Shown here: positions 45,424 to 54,363 of the stretch, piece by piece
Layout of the letters: each line of letters starts with the position of its first letter
Numbering within the stretch: the first letter of the stretch is position 1
DNA from: Methanolobus sp.
GTDB lineage: Archaea; Halobacteriota; Methanosarcinia; Methanosarcinales; Methanosarcinaceae
DNA length: 64,000 bases
Direction of reading: 5' to 3'
Assembly: GCF_016278385.1 (NCBI RefSeq)
Contig: NZ_JADQBY010000032.1
Span: forward strand, 1-64,000
Translations under genes and position numbers: made by a program
Notes under the pieces: model-generated
Seen by the model: only the letters and a program-made list of their open reading frames with translations
The model's database searches: none
Told to the model about the DNA's origin: nothing

Positions 45424-46008
45424 CTATAACCATTCTTCAAACTTATATAAAACCAATTTGTCAGGCTGGAGTGCAGTTTCATATTCAAGAACACCATTTA
45501 AGGCTTCCTCAATTATTGTGCTGTTATCATACCAGATGTCACCCTGTGGGTCATAACAAACACCATTTGTGAGCACTGACAATGTTGCAGATCCTAGCAA
45601 GGCCATCCTTAATTCAAATGAATCTGACGATCCCCATCTGAAATACAACACCTTTTTACATCTTTTAAGTTTTTGATCAATTTCAGGACTCGCAAAACAG
45701 ACCTTTGATAATTTTCTGTTCAGGATTTTCTCAAAGAAGTTTTGTTTAGGCTTTATTTTTTCTATCTCCGAATCAAAATCAAAATCATCGATGTCAAATT
45801 CGAACCCCGTCCTGAATTCTTCATTTAGCATATCCTGATGTTTAGAATCATGAAACTTGATTTTGAAAGGCAAAAATCCAGACTGATTATTAAATGAGAA
45901 ATCTGGATGAATTTCACATTTCATATCAAATTGGTTAAGTTTCGTGATCCAAAGAGGAATGAAGGAGTCGTCAATATTTTCAACATACACGTACATGTCT
46001 AAACTCAT
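45424..46008 (-). CDS. hypothetical protein
   Basis: A 194-residue acidic cytoplasmic protein starting MSLDMYVYVEN. It mixes beta strands with an Asp/Glu-rich middle (EFDIDDFDFDSEIEKIKPK) and ends in a region with GSSDSFELRMALLGSA, NGVCYDPQGDIWYD and LQPDKLVLYKFEEWL. The Asp/Phe pattern near the middle and the C-terminal block resemble small bacterial proteins of no known function. No family is recognised. AT-rich DNA of 200 bases follows before rsgA. Confidence 0.6.
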   Translation of the reverse strand: MSLDMYVYVENIDDSFIPLWITKLNQFDMKCEIHPDFSFNNQSGFLPFKIKFHDSKHQDMLNEEFRTGFEFDIDDFDFDSEIEKIKPKQNFFEKILNRKLSKVCFASPEIDQKLKRCKKVLYFRWGSSDSFELRMALLGSATLSVLTNGVCYDPQGDIWYDNSTIIEEALNGVLEYETALQPDKLVLYKFEEWL

Positions 46009-46210
46009 ATTAACTTCTTATTTTTGTTTCCTATGTAAATCTTTTGGCTCTGTAGAAAAACTATTCCGGAAAAAGAATGATTTTCAGATTTTATTCTTAC
46101 TTTTATTTTTACTGTTTTGCACGTATCTGAGGAATAGTTATTTCGGCTTGTTCTGTTCAATTGTCAATGTCTGTAAGTCGGACTCGATCTTTCTTCCCGC
46201 ACTCAACCCA

Positions 46211-47317
46211 CTATCGCTGTCCCTTAGAATCAATATATTTTCTGGCGAGTGCTATCCCTTTACACTTTTTCTTTTCTATTCCCTTCAAACCGATCTCAGC
46301 CTTATCTGCCTGAAAGGCCAGCTCATCGCTGAGCTTATGATAGCTATCAAACCTTTTCTGCGTAATAAATCCTTCATCAACTGCTTTCCTGACGGCACAG
46401 TGTGGCTCATTCTGATGTGTGCAATCCTTGAAACGGCAATTTTGAGCAAGTTCAGCAATATCGGAAAATGTCCTGTCGAAACCATCGGATGAATCTCCAA
46501 GCTGGATCTCGCGGATGCCGGGGTTGTCGATGAATATCGTGCCGTTTGGGAGGAGGAAAAGCTGTCTGACAGTGGTGGTATGTTTTCCTTTATCATCATC
46601 TTCACGTACACTTAATGTCTTCTGGATATCATGGCCTAAAAGAGCATTGATGAGGGTGGATTTGCCAACTCCTGAGGAACCGATGAGTGCTATCGTTTCA
46701 TCTGGATTCATGAAAGGGTCTAGCTTTTCCAGATTTTGATTTGAGAGGGCACTAAGAGTTATTACCGGGACATCGTCAGCCATATCACTTATTTCCTGTA
46801 TCGTTTCTGACGGATCATCCGGCAGATTCTCAGCAAGATCGATCTTGTTAATGAGAATAACAGGTCTTGCACCGGACGAATAAACGATGGTGAGGTATCT
46901 TTCAAGTCTTCTGACGTTGAGGTCATTCCCTACAGCAGTAACAATGAAAATAGTATCAATATTTGCAGCTATCAACTGTTCCTCACTGGACTCACCTGCA
47001 GAACCTCTGGAAAGACAAGACGTTCGTGGGAGAATGTCTACAATGGTATATGAATTTATATCACTTTGATCAAGCAGTACAACAAAGTCCCCGACGACCG
47101 GCTGTTTGCCAACCTTACGCATTGCTCCTGATATTGCTGCCTGTATCTCACCCTTTTCAGTAAGGATATTGCAGACCGTTTTATGTTGGGCCGCAATCCT
47201 GCCGGGAATATAAGGGCCTTTATAGGCTGAAAACGCAGATTCAAGTGAACTGTTCCAGCCGGGAATAACGCAGATGTCAGAAGCATCACTTCTTTTGTTA
47301 CTGTATTCACCATTCAT
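46211..47317 (-). CDS. rsgA: ribosome small-subunit-dependent GTPase A
   Basis: A 368-residue circularly permuted GTPase. An N-terminal OB-fold (about 35-105) is followed by NKID (G4), then GSSGVGKST (G1), the switch region [13 protein letters not shown] (G3), and a C-terminal zinc site with [14 protein letters not shown]. This order, G4 before G1, defines RsgA/YjeQ, which matures the 30S subunit in bacteria using GTP. It is not universal in archaea, and its ribosomal contacts there are unclear, so transfer from bacteria is likely. A charged extension closes the protein. It stands alone on the minus strand. Confidence 0.93.
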   Translation of the reverse strand: MNGEYSNKRSDASDICVIPGWNSSLESAFSAYKGPYIPGRIAAQHKTVCNILTEKGEIQAAISGAMRKVGKQPVVGDFVVLLDQSDINSYTIVDILPRTSCLSRGSAGESSEEQLIAANIDTIFIVTAVGNDLNVRRLERYLTIVYSSGARPVILINKIDLAENLPDDPSETIQEISDMADDVPVITLSALSNQNLEKLDPFMNPDETIALIGSSGVGKSTLINALLGHDIQKTLSVREDDDKGKHTTTVRQLFLLPNGTIFIDNPGIREIQLGDSSDGFDRTFSDIAELAQNCRFKDCTHQNEPHCAVRKAVDEGFITQKRFDSYHKLSDELAFQADKAEIGLKGIEKKKCKGIALARKYIDSKGQR

Positions 47318-47484
47318 GTTATTTATTCAAGATGTTATTATGAATAAACTTTTTGACAGAAGTAACAGGGAGCATCGAAATGACCATTCCGGATAAACCC
47401 AGAAGCAGCAAGCAAAGTACAGACTTACGGAAAAAGGTCAAATGTTGAAAGCAATAAATTATAAATTGATATCAGGAGAGTGAG

Positions 47485-47514
47485 AATAGAGAGTAGAAAA
47501 CTCTACTCTCTATT
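47485..47514. terminator. 12-bp hairpin between rsgA and the DHA2 transporter
   Basis: AATAGAGAGTAG and CTACTCTCTATT (47485-47496, 47503-47514) pair perfectly around six bases. It lies about 85 bases past the DHA2 gene stop on that gene's strand, so it may end its transcript. A U-run after the stem is weak on either strand. Confidence 0.5.
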
Positions 47515-47600
47515 TAGTTTAGTAGCTTATCAACTATTAGTTCTTACAGATAAGTTTTTATATTCGTTTCCTGAGCACAATTACATATAAGTCAAACATC

Positions 47601-49055
47601 TTATGCTTGTGTTTTTGTACTGTTTTTCCCTCTTGCCAGAGATAAGAATACCCCTGCTATACAAAATATCGTAAACAGAATAAATGCATAATGCAGGCTT
47701 GAAACAAATTGAGGGTAGTATTCAGGTGTGATCGCCACAGGACCGGTAACTATCGCAAATATCATCATGGCAATACCCATGGAAAGCATCTGCCCAAGGA
47801 GTCTCATGGTTCCGTTCATCCCGGATGCTACGCCGTAGAACCTTTTATCCACTGAGCTCATAATGACATTTGTGTTCGGGGAGGAGAAGAGCCCGAATCC
47901 TGTACCAAGCACCAGAAGTGCGATAATAATGTACCATAGCGGAGTTGTTTCTGTAATAAACGTGAGGATGAAGAGTCCTGTTGCAGTGAGGCTCATTCCC
48001 GCAGACGCAATTATCCGGGGCTCTATTCGATCAGAGAGCCTACCGGCAATCGGAGAAATTGCAGCCTGAACTATTGGCTGCACTATAAGAATAAAACCTG
48101 CGTGTTCGGGTGTGAAGCCTTTTGTATACTGCAGATCCAGGCTCAGCAGGAAAGTTACAGCAAAAGTTGCGCTGTAATTGATAAGTGCAGAGAGGTTCGA
48201 GAAAGCAAATATCCTGTTCTGTGTGAGGAGCCTTATATCAAGGACAGGAGAAGGCAATCTCATTTCATACATAGCAAATATCACCACTCCAAGAATTCCT
48301 CCTGCTATAAGGAAAGCACCCTTTAAGTCAGGCAGTTCTGAGAAACCGTACATTAAAGCCACTATGGATGAACCGTAGATAACTGAACCTGCCAAGTCGA
48401 ATTTTTCTCCTCTGCATTCGGCCCATTCGCCTTTAAGTTTCCACAGAATGAGTATTATCGCTGCAATACCTATAGGGACATTTACCAGGAAAATGCTTCT
48501 CCAGCCAAGATGCTGTGTCATTATGCCACCAACAAAAGGACCGGCAGAAAGCCCTATGTAAACTGCGGTGATGTATATACCAAGAGCAGCGCCCCTTTCT
48601 CCGAGTGGGAATACCGAGGTAACAATGGCTACTCCCGTTCCAAAGATCATGGCACTTCCCAGACCCTGCACGATTCTGATTGCTATCAGCATTCCAGTAG
48701 ATGGGACCATCGTCATCGCCAGAGATGCACAACTGAAAATTGCTATGCCATAGAGAAAAACCTTTTTCCGCCCATGAATATCTGCTATTTTCCCAAACGG
48801 AACAAGGAACACCGCGGAAGAAAGCAGGTATGCGGTGGCAACCCATGAGAGAGAAATTGCATTCATGTGAAATTCCGCACCAATGGTAGGCAATGCAATA
48901 TTAACCGCAGAGCCATCAAAAGGAGTAATGAATCCTGCAAGTACTGCAATAAGGAGAACAATTTGTTTTTCTCTTTTGCTGACAGTATCTTCAGATGTTT
49001 TCAAAATCCCCGAAGTATCAGGAGATAAGCCATTGGTACTTGCTTTGTTCAACAT
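47601..49055 (-). CDS. DHA2-family (14-helix) MFS multidrug transporter
   Basis: A 484-residue major facilitator. After a 25-residue polar N-terminus there are 14 predicted helices. The A-motif GKIADIHGRKKVFLYG follows helix 2, and helix 5 carries GPFVGGIMTQHLGWRSIFLVNVPIG, the C-motif of proton-coupled drug exporters of the EmrB/QacA type. It probably expels hydrophobic compounds by proton antiport. It is not linked to a regulator gene here. Confidence 0.9.
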   Translation of the reverse strand: MLNKASTNGLSPDTSGILKTSEDTVSKREKQIVLLIAVLAGFITPFDGSAVNIALPTIGAEFHMNAISLSWVATAYLLSSAVFLVPFGKIADIHGRKKVFLYGIAIFSCASLAMTMVPSTGMLIAIRIVQGLGSAMIFGTGVAIVTSVFPLGERGAALGIYITAVYIGLSAGPFVGGIMTQHLGWRSIFLVNVPIGIAAIILILWKLKGEWAECRGEKFDLAGSVIYGSSIVALMYGFSELPDLKGAFLIAGGILGVVIFAMYEMRLPSPVLDIRLLTQNRIFAFSNLSALINYSATFAVTFLLSLDLQYTKGFTPEHAGFILIVQPIVQAAISPIAGRLSDRIEPRIIASAGMSLTATGLFILTFITETTPLWYIIIALLVLGTGFGLFSSPNTNVIMSSVDKRFYGVASGMNGTMRLLGQMLSMGIAMMIFAIVTGPVAITPEYYPQFVSSLHYAFILFTIFCIAGVFLSLARGKNSTKTQA

Positions 49056-49310
49056 GTGTATAATTTCAGCGAGGCTGTTTTATGATAATATCCTTCGTTC
49101 TGTTCCTTTACATATAATTAATGGGTCACCAATTAGTATGCTCTTGTTATTAAAACCATAATATTATACACAATTCTGTAGCAAGTAATACGCAGGGAAT
49201 TTATCCTTTTTGCATTTAACAAAAATATACATGAATTACTATAAATTCAATGACAAGTACAAACCGTTAGTATATCTTGAAGATAATTATATCGTAAGCT
49301 CCAGTCACAA

Positions 49311-49829
49311 TCAGTTCTGAATTTCTTTAGCACCTATGACGGTTATCCATAGCACCCAGATAAGCTCACCTATTGTGAATACATCAACGAAGGCTGGCAC
49401 ATATCCTATTAGGAAAAATGAGATCGATGCTCCAAAGTATCCTAATGATCCCAGATATAAGAAATATCCTATCCATTTAGGGAACATTCCTGATCTGATA
49501 ACCAGCGTACCAATGGGTATAAGCCACAGTCCCCAGAAAACCTCTGCTAAGTGTGATGCTTCAGGAATGAGTATTCCCATCAATGAGAGAGGTACTCCTA
49601 AGAGACCAAATATAACTATCATCGATGCTTGTTCCTTATCAGTCTCCACGAATAATTTATACAGCAATAATGCAACTGCTATCTGGAACAGTTGTACAAT
49701 TATCTGACCTAACAGACCAAGTTTGAAAAGTGTAGATTCGCTAGCTAGTGTCGGTGCGTATAACAATGAAAATATGCTTATGACAGTCCATATCGGATAA
49801 AGTATCCTGAGCTTTGTTATGGTCTTCAC
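49311..49829 (-). CDS. DUF4386-like membrane protein
   Basis: A 172-residue membrane protein with about five helices. The middle segment (ALLLYKLFVETDKEQASMIVIFGLLGVP) and GTLVIRSGMFPKWIGYFLYLGSLGY follow the DUF4386 pattern. Usual members are some 220 residues, so this one is short at its N-terminus. The function of the family is unknown. Confidence 0.7.
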   Translation of the reverse strand: MKTITKLRILYPIWTVISIFSLLYAPTLASESTLFKLGLLGQIIVQLFQIAVALLLYKLFVETDKEQASMIVIFGLLGVPLSLMGILIPEASHLAEVFWGLWLIPIGTLVIRSGMFPKWIGYFLYLGSLGYFGASISFFLIGYVPAFVDVFTIGELIWVLWITVIGAKEIQN

Positions 49830-49904
49830 AATAATATTTTTGTTGATTTAAGATATATAATTTATGCTTGAAAATAAAATTGGCGTTATGAATCAAGTAG
49901 ATGT

Positions 49905-50001
49905 TTGAATTGATAGCTATCTCGATATCATTCTTCTCAAAGGCATGGAATACCGGCAATATCGCCGCTCCGGTGTAACCAAAGATTTGTTTGACCCCAA
50001 T
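49905..50001 (-). pseudogene. fragment of acetolactate synthase gene
   Basis: About 97 bases repeat the 5' part of the acetolactate synthase gene at 44911-44994: VKQIFGYTGAAILPVFHA followed by a diverged DIEIAINSN. The copy starts right after the DUF1638 stop codon and ends where homology stops abruptly. It has no start and is too short to act. At its diverged end, ATAGCTATCAATTCA also occurs inside the DUF1638 gene 150 bases away. Confidence 0.8.
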
Positions 50002-50012
50002 GTGTTTTGACT

Positions 50013-50882
50013 TTAGTACTCCATATTCTCGTAAACACTTGTTTTAGCCTCCGTGTATGAATTGATAGCTATATCCATTGTTCCATCAACGTCAATAGTC
50101 TCCATGTCAAAGATCTTTGCAAAATCAGAAGCATTTCTATGAAAATTATTATCTTTATAATTTTGATTGTTGATCTTACAAAGAAGACTATACATCGGAC
50201 TGCTGAGATATTTACTGATATTCTTAAAAGATACAGTCGATCTGTAATCCGTTTCATTCAGGCTGGAAAGCCACATCGGAGTTGCATATATGGCTCCTCT
50301 GCCGTTGCCAAGTAGCATCGTTTTCGTATAGATTTCGTTTCCTCCAAGTGCTACACTGACACAGTCGTCAACAACGTTTCTTTCATTATCTCTTAGAAAA
50401 TAAACAGGGCAATCAAGCCTCCGCAAATCGTCCTGTACTTTTTCAGAACTATAACCACATTTTCCATAGAAAAGAAGGATTCCATCTGAGATTTTTGATA
50501 TTTCTTTGGAATTCCGATATACTTCTGACTGCAAATGATCAATATCAGAATGCAAATCTTTTCTCAGAAGATTCACAATAACTGTTAATTGTTGTCCCTT
50601 CTTTTTATTTAATGCACCACTTGTTTTCTTGAAAATAGGAATATTCGAAAACAGCTTCATGAAACTATCGGATGATCTTCTATTACTTTCGGATACGATA
50701 GGATATAAGCTGTCAGATGAAAATATAAAAGGCTTGAGATCTTCAGACTTAAGTTTTTGTACAAATCTTAAACTGTTTATGTTCTCTACTACAAATAACT
50801 GTTTAATTTCAAGGTCTTTTGAGAGAACATACACTAATTCATCTTCAAGCATCTCGCAGGCAACTATACTTAACACTGTCAT
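50013..50882 (-). CDS. DUF1638 protein, divergent paralogue
   Basis: A 289-residue cytoplasmic protein of the DUF1638 group. It keeps ILLFYGKCGYSSEKV and VDDCVSVALGGNEIY, the positions of the family's YGLCGN and HDCI..LGS motifs, but has Lys for Leu and changed surroundings, and a 20-residue Lys/Ser-rich insert near residue 85. It is the second of two tandem paralogues, nine bases after the first, so both belong to one transcript. The function of DUF1638 is unproven; such genes occur in methanogens and other anaerobes, and I recall them near corrinoid methyltransferase genes, which are absent here. Confidence 0.75.
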   Translation of the reverse strand: MTVLSIVACEMLEDELVYVLSKDLEIKQLFVVENINSLRFVQKLKSEDLKPFIFSSDSLYPIVSESNRRSSDSFMKLFSNIPIFKKTSGALNKKKGQQLTVIVNLLRKDLHSDIDHLQSEVYRNSKEISKISDGILLFYGKCGYSSEKVQDDLRRLDCPVYFLRDNERNVVDDCVSVALGGNEIYTKTMLLGNGRGAIYATPMWLSSLNETDYRSTVSFKNISKYLSSPMYSLLCKINNQNYKDNNFHRNASDFAKIFDMETIDVDGTMDIAINSYTEAKTSVYENMEY

Positions 50883-50891
50883 AATTATTTT

Positions 50892-51698
50892 TTATATAGT
50901 TTTGTTCTTTATTTCATCCTTCATCGAGAGATAACATTTCTCGAATATTTCCTGATTACCACTGATTTCAAAGGTACTGTACCCAAACAAACTAGCATAC
51001 TCTTCGATCTTTGCATCGATATCTTTCACATATGTAAGGCCTGTATTTACCTTTGCAACCCTTGAATATCCTGCTAGGTCATTGACCATTTTTGCCATAT
51101 TGAGCGCTTTTTCGGGATCAGAATGATATTTAGCAAAGCCTAGAAGTTCTTTCCATGAACTGGCATACATGGGAGTGAAGAAGAAAGCAGGTTCCTTACT
51201 GTTTGCTTTAAGCAATTTCAGATAATTAGCTCCACCACCAACCGTAGCTCCAATGCAGTCATCCACAATTCTTTCATCATCTCTGAGTATCCTGACGATG
51301 CAACCATCTTTTTCAAGGCAGAAATCCTCTTCTACCTTACCCAGGACATTACCACAAAGGCCGTAAAAAAGGAGTATACCATCGGAGAAAGAAATCATTT
51401 TCTTAATATTCTGGTAAACCTCGAATTTCAGCGTTTTTGGTACTGCATGAAGTCCAAGTTCCAGAATATTAACTACAACAATTGATTCATTTTCATCCAT
51501 TTCTCCGAGATGATATGGTATCTTTTCAAAAGATATGATATCATAAGAGACATGCTGTTCACGAAGTTTTTCTTTAAATTCTGAAATGTTTTCATTTTCT
51601 ACGATTATAATCTTATCAATTTCAGAATCATTGGTAAAAAGCCAGACTATTTCATCTTGCATTATCTTACATGAGATTATACTCATAACGGGCATCAC
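50892..51698 (-). CDS. DUF1638 protein
   Basis: A 268-residue protein with the clearest DUF1638 pattern: ILLFYGLCGNVLGKVEED near residue 115, then RDDERIVDDCIGATVGGGANYLK near 145. Conserved cysteines at these places suggest a metal or cofactor site. The ribosome binding site AAGGAGG lies six bases before a GTG and nine before the next ATG (51695); either could start the protein. The palindrome TACCTACATGTAGGTA at 51776 is 78 bases upstream and also occurs before tetR, so the pair is probably controlled by that regulator. Confidence 0.82.
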   Translation of the reverse strand: MMPVMSIISCKIMQDEIVWLFTNDSEIDKIIIVENENISEFKEKLREQHVSYDIISFEKIPYHLGEMDENESIVVVNILELGLHAVPKTLKFEVYQNIKKMISFSDGILLFYGLCGNVLGKVEEDFCLEKDGCIVRILRDDERIVDDCIGATVGGGANYLKLLKANSKEPAFFFTPMYASSWKELLGFAKYHSDPEKALNMAKMVNDLAGYSRVAKVNTGLTYVKDIDAKIEEYASLFGYSTFEISGNQEIFEKCYLSMKDEIKNKTI

Positions 51699-51775
51699 AG
51701 ATATCCTCCTTTTTTTGTATATTACTAGTTTTATTTCTTTAGATTCAAAAAATAATACGATAAATAGACAACATT

Positions 51776-51791
51776 TACCTACATGTAGGTA
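51776..51791. promoter_or_regulatory. TetR-type operator before DUF1638 pair
   Basis: The perfect 16-bp palindrome TACCTACATGTAGGTA, identical to the copy at 52452. It lies between the tetR stop and the DUF1638 start, in the promoter region of the DUF1638 genes. Confidence 0.8.
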
Positions 51792-51812
51792 GGCAAATGG
51801 TTGAATAAAAAA

Positions 51813-52391
51813 TCAATCCCTCCATCCAAGACCTAATTTAATTGAAAAAATTGATCTGACAAGTGTCTTTCTACCTTTAATACTGGATAACAGTCTGGCA
51901 CCCATCAGTGTTTCAACTATCATTTCTGAATGTGATTCTACTGTATCTAAAAATTTAAACTCCCCCTGTTCCAGGCCATTTTGAAGAACATTGGCAAGCC
52001 ATTCAAGTATATCGTCCAGTAACAAAATATCTTGATTTTTAACTTTCTCTGGGAGTTCTTGAAAATCTATTATCACTGAACCAGGAGGACAGATGCATTT
52101 CCCTTCATCAAACTCCTGCAATGCATAATCAAAATAATATTGAAGCTGCTCACGAGCAGACTTTTTGGATTCCATCATTTGTGCAATAGATATTGCTAAG
52201 TTCTTTCTTCTTTCTTCAAGCAAGGCAGCAACCAAGTCTTCTTTTTTAGGATAATAATGGTGTATTGAAGCATTTTTTATGCCAAGCTTCTGGGAAATAT
52301 CCTTGTAACTGAATCCATTATAGCCCCTACATTGCAAAAAGTGTCCTGCATAATGGAGTATCTGTTGATTAGTAGGGTTAAGTTCTGTCAT
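51813..52391 (-). CDS. TetR/AcrR-family regulator
   Basis: A 192-residue TetR repressor. The N-terminal HTH reads FLQCRGYNGFSYKDISQKLGIKNASIHHYYPKKEDLVAALLEE, the standard family signature. The C-terminal ligand domain is helical and carries CICPPGS near residue 97; the two cysteines could give redox or metal sensitivity, which is inference. Identical operators lie upstream of this gene (52452) and of the DUF1638 genes (51776), so it likely represses itself and them until a ligand binds. The ligand is unknown. Confidence 0.92.
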   Translation of the reverse strand: MTELNPTNQQILHYAGHFLQCRGYNGFSYKDISQKLGIKNASIHHYYPKKEDLVAALLEERRKNLAISIAQMMESKKSAREQLQYYFDYALQEFDEGKCICPPGSVIIDFQELPEKVKNQDILLLDDILEWLANVLQNGLEQGEFKFLDTVESHSEMIVETLMGARLLSSIKGRKTLVRSIFSIKLGLGWRD

Positions 52392-52451
52392 ATAAATTCA
52401 CATGTTTCCTTATTCTTATAATAATTGAATAATACTCATATATTATATACC

Positions 52452-52467
52452 TACCTACATGTAGGTA
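52452..52467. promoter_or_regulatory. TetR-type operator before its own gene
   Basis: TACCTACATGTAGGTA again, 61 bases upstream of the tetR start, next to the sequence TATATAATATA on the minus strand, which looks like the TATA box. Binding here would block basal transcription factors. Confidence 0.8.
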
Positions 52468-52568
52468 AGTAACAGTTAAAATGAAAAACAATTAAAAACC
52501 TGTATCTAGAAAAAGAAATCAAAAAGTTCAAAGTCAATCCTGTTTGTACTTACCTAAAATAATAAGTT

Positions 52569-53042
52569 CTAATTGATTGCCCTGCAAACACAGTACTTGC
52601 ACAAAGACATTTCCTCTAATATATGTTTACTTTTTACAGGACAGTAATAAAGGCTACCTTTTTCAAAAATCGTCTTATTTTCATTTATGTACATTCCCGG
52701 TGGGTGAAGTGGTTCTTTTGCTATAAAAGTCAGATATGTGGAAATAATACGAATATACTCCTTCAAATCCCTTTGATCGGGAGCATACTCATCCATATAC
52801 ATGTTAATCCTGAATGTAAACTCTTCAAGTTTTCCAATGTCTATCTCCTCAGACAAATCAGGGCAATATCTTTCTTTTAGCTCAGAAAACTTCTTGTGAT
52901 TATATCTTGCAAGACATCGGATATTGTACTGGAGACTTCCACGAGAGCTCTGAGTATCTTCTGTTTCTTTTTCGTTTATCCTTGTTAAATACTCAGAAGA
53001 TATGTTGGCAGTTTCTTTCTTTATAAAAGCAATAGTTCACAT
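52569..53042 (-). pseudogene. DUF2115 gene with an early stop and missing N-terminus
   Basis: The minus strand reads the C-terminal two thirds of a methanogen DUF2115 protein: FRINMYMDEYAPDQRDLKEY, then ISTYLTFIAKEPLHPPGMY, then the CPVK and CKYCVC cysteine motif at the end. The frame stays open back to a TGA at 53037-53039, preceded directly by an ATG, so the apparent start reads ATG-TGA. No other ATG or GTG exists before residue 60; a TTG at 52856 would give only 95 residues. About 40 N-terminal residues of the family are absent. It is either dead, recoded, or begins from the TTG. Confidence 0.6.
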
Positions 53043-53302
53043 GAATTTATTTAAATTCCTCCAATTTTGCATCTAAAATATCTTGATTATGTTATGTAAT
53101 TCGTTATTGTTATTTTAGTGAATAAAACATCAAATTGCTCAATGGAATAAATATTTTGATAAAAATATGAACACATAATTGTTTTTGTTTTGCAACATGA
53201 TGGCATGTAAGACAAAAAAGAGGAATTAGCCCTCACACGAGCTTTTCCGCAAATTCCCTCATAAACTTAACATTCAGATTTACATCTCTAGTTCGCCTGA
53301 TT

Positions 53303-54178
53303 TTATCTTGAATCCTCTTCAGTACCTCTGTAAGCAATACCAACCTTCCTAGCCCTACAGAACAGCACATTCTCCCCATTCCACATATCAATCTCCGGCA
53401 ACACATCGTCAAAACATTCGATGTTCTCAAAACCTTCCGGCTCAAGCATCTTTCTCAAATCATCAGATTCAAAGAAATGAGTCCAGAAGCGATAGACATC
53501 AAAATTATCAGATTCATCCATCACTATATGCTGGTACAGTATCACCTTCTCATCAAGATACAGGAAAGAATCTGAGAGTATCATGCATGGACTGTCCTTC
53601 CAGAAACCACTCTCTTCCATCTCCCATGTCCTTTCTGAGACTTTCGTATCGAGGTTCCTGTCGCTCAGGACATCAAAGATGAAGGTTCCACCTGGCTTTA
53701 AACCCCTGTGGACATTCCTAATGAGTATTTCTCTTTCGTGTGGTTTTAGAACACCTAAGTCAGTGAATACCATCATCACAAGGTCGTACTTATTCTCTTC
53801 GTTGAGTTCTAGATAGTTCTGGTTCACATACTCGATACCCATACCTTTTTTCATGGCTTCTTTTCTGGCATACTCGATGGAGTTCTTTGAGAAATCGACA
53901 CCTGTAACTTTATGTCCTCTCTTTGTCATGATCTCACAATACAGACCCGGTCCGCATCCGAGGTCGAGTATGTTCATCTTTTCCATATTGACCGAATTCA
54001 GTATCCAGCCAACCGTACTCTCAATACTTGACCTTCTCCGGCTTGCCAGATCGATATCCTGGTTAAGATGAATGTTCAACAACTGTTTAGAAATGTGGGC
54101 ATCCGTCCACATAACTGTATTTCCTTCTGCGTATAACTGTGGTTTCTTTGTAAACTCAATAATATCTGTAAAATCCAT
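53303..54178 (-). CDS. class I SAM-dependent methyltransferase
   Basis: A 291-residue methyltransferase. Motif I is ILDLGCGPGLYCEIMTKRGHKVTGVDFS near residue 70, motif II/III YDLVMMVFTDLGVL and the post-motif LKPGGTFIFDVLSD follow. The ATG after GGAGGGCTC is chosen; the longer frame adds 21 unrelated residues. The C-terminal half, with FWKDSPCMILSDSFLYLDEKVILYQHIV, is like methanogen proteins annotated only as methyltransferase. The acceptor is unknown. Some residues after NVLFCRARK may be read-through of an older stop, since homologues I recall end there. Confidence 0.88.
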   Translation of the reverse strand: MDFTDIIEFTKKPQLYAEGNTVMWTDAHISKQLLNIHLNQDIDLASRRRSSIESTVGWILNSVNMEKMNILDLGCGPGLYCEIMTKRGHKVTGVDFSKNSIEYARKEAMKKGMGIEYVNQNYLELNEENKYDLVMMVFTDLGVLKPHEREILIRNVHRGLKPGGTFIFDVLSDRNLDTKVSERTWEMEESGFWKDSPCMILSDSFLYLDEKVILYQHIVMDESDNFDVYRFWTHFFESDDLRKMLEPEGFENIECFDDVLPEIDMWNGENVLFCRARKVGIAYRGTEEDSR

Positions 54179-54363
54179 AATGAGCCCTCCTTTTGTGGGA
54201 AATGGTCCCGGGACTCGAAATCTTCGATTAACCGCTAACAACTTTCAATAGAACAGGATGCTTAGTTGTTGTTCATTAGAATAATATAGGAAAGTATTTC
54301 TCATTAATAACTTATGGTATATTGGGCTTTATAGAAAAAAATAGAATCGGATATGATTGTGTA

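Noticed and set aside
53233-53445. 70-residue minus-strand frame overlapping the methyltransferase 3' end
   Set aside because: It overlaps the methyltransferase in another frame. Its tail looks protein-like, so an old fragment is possible, but I cannot support a gene.
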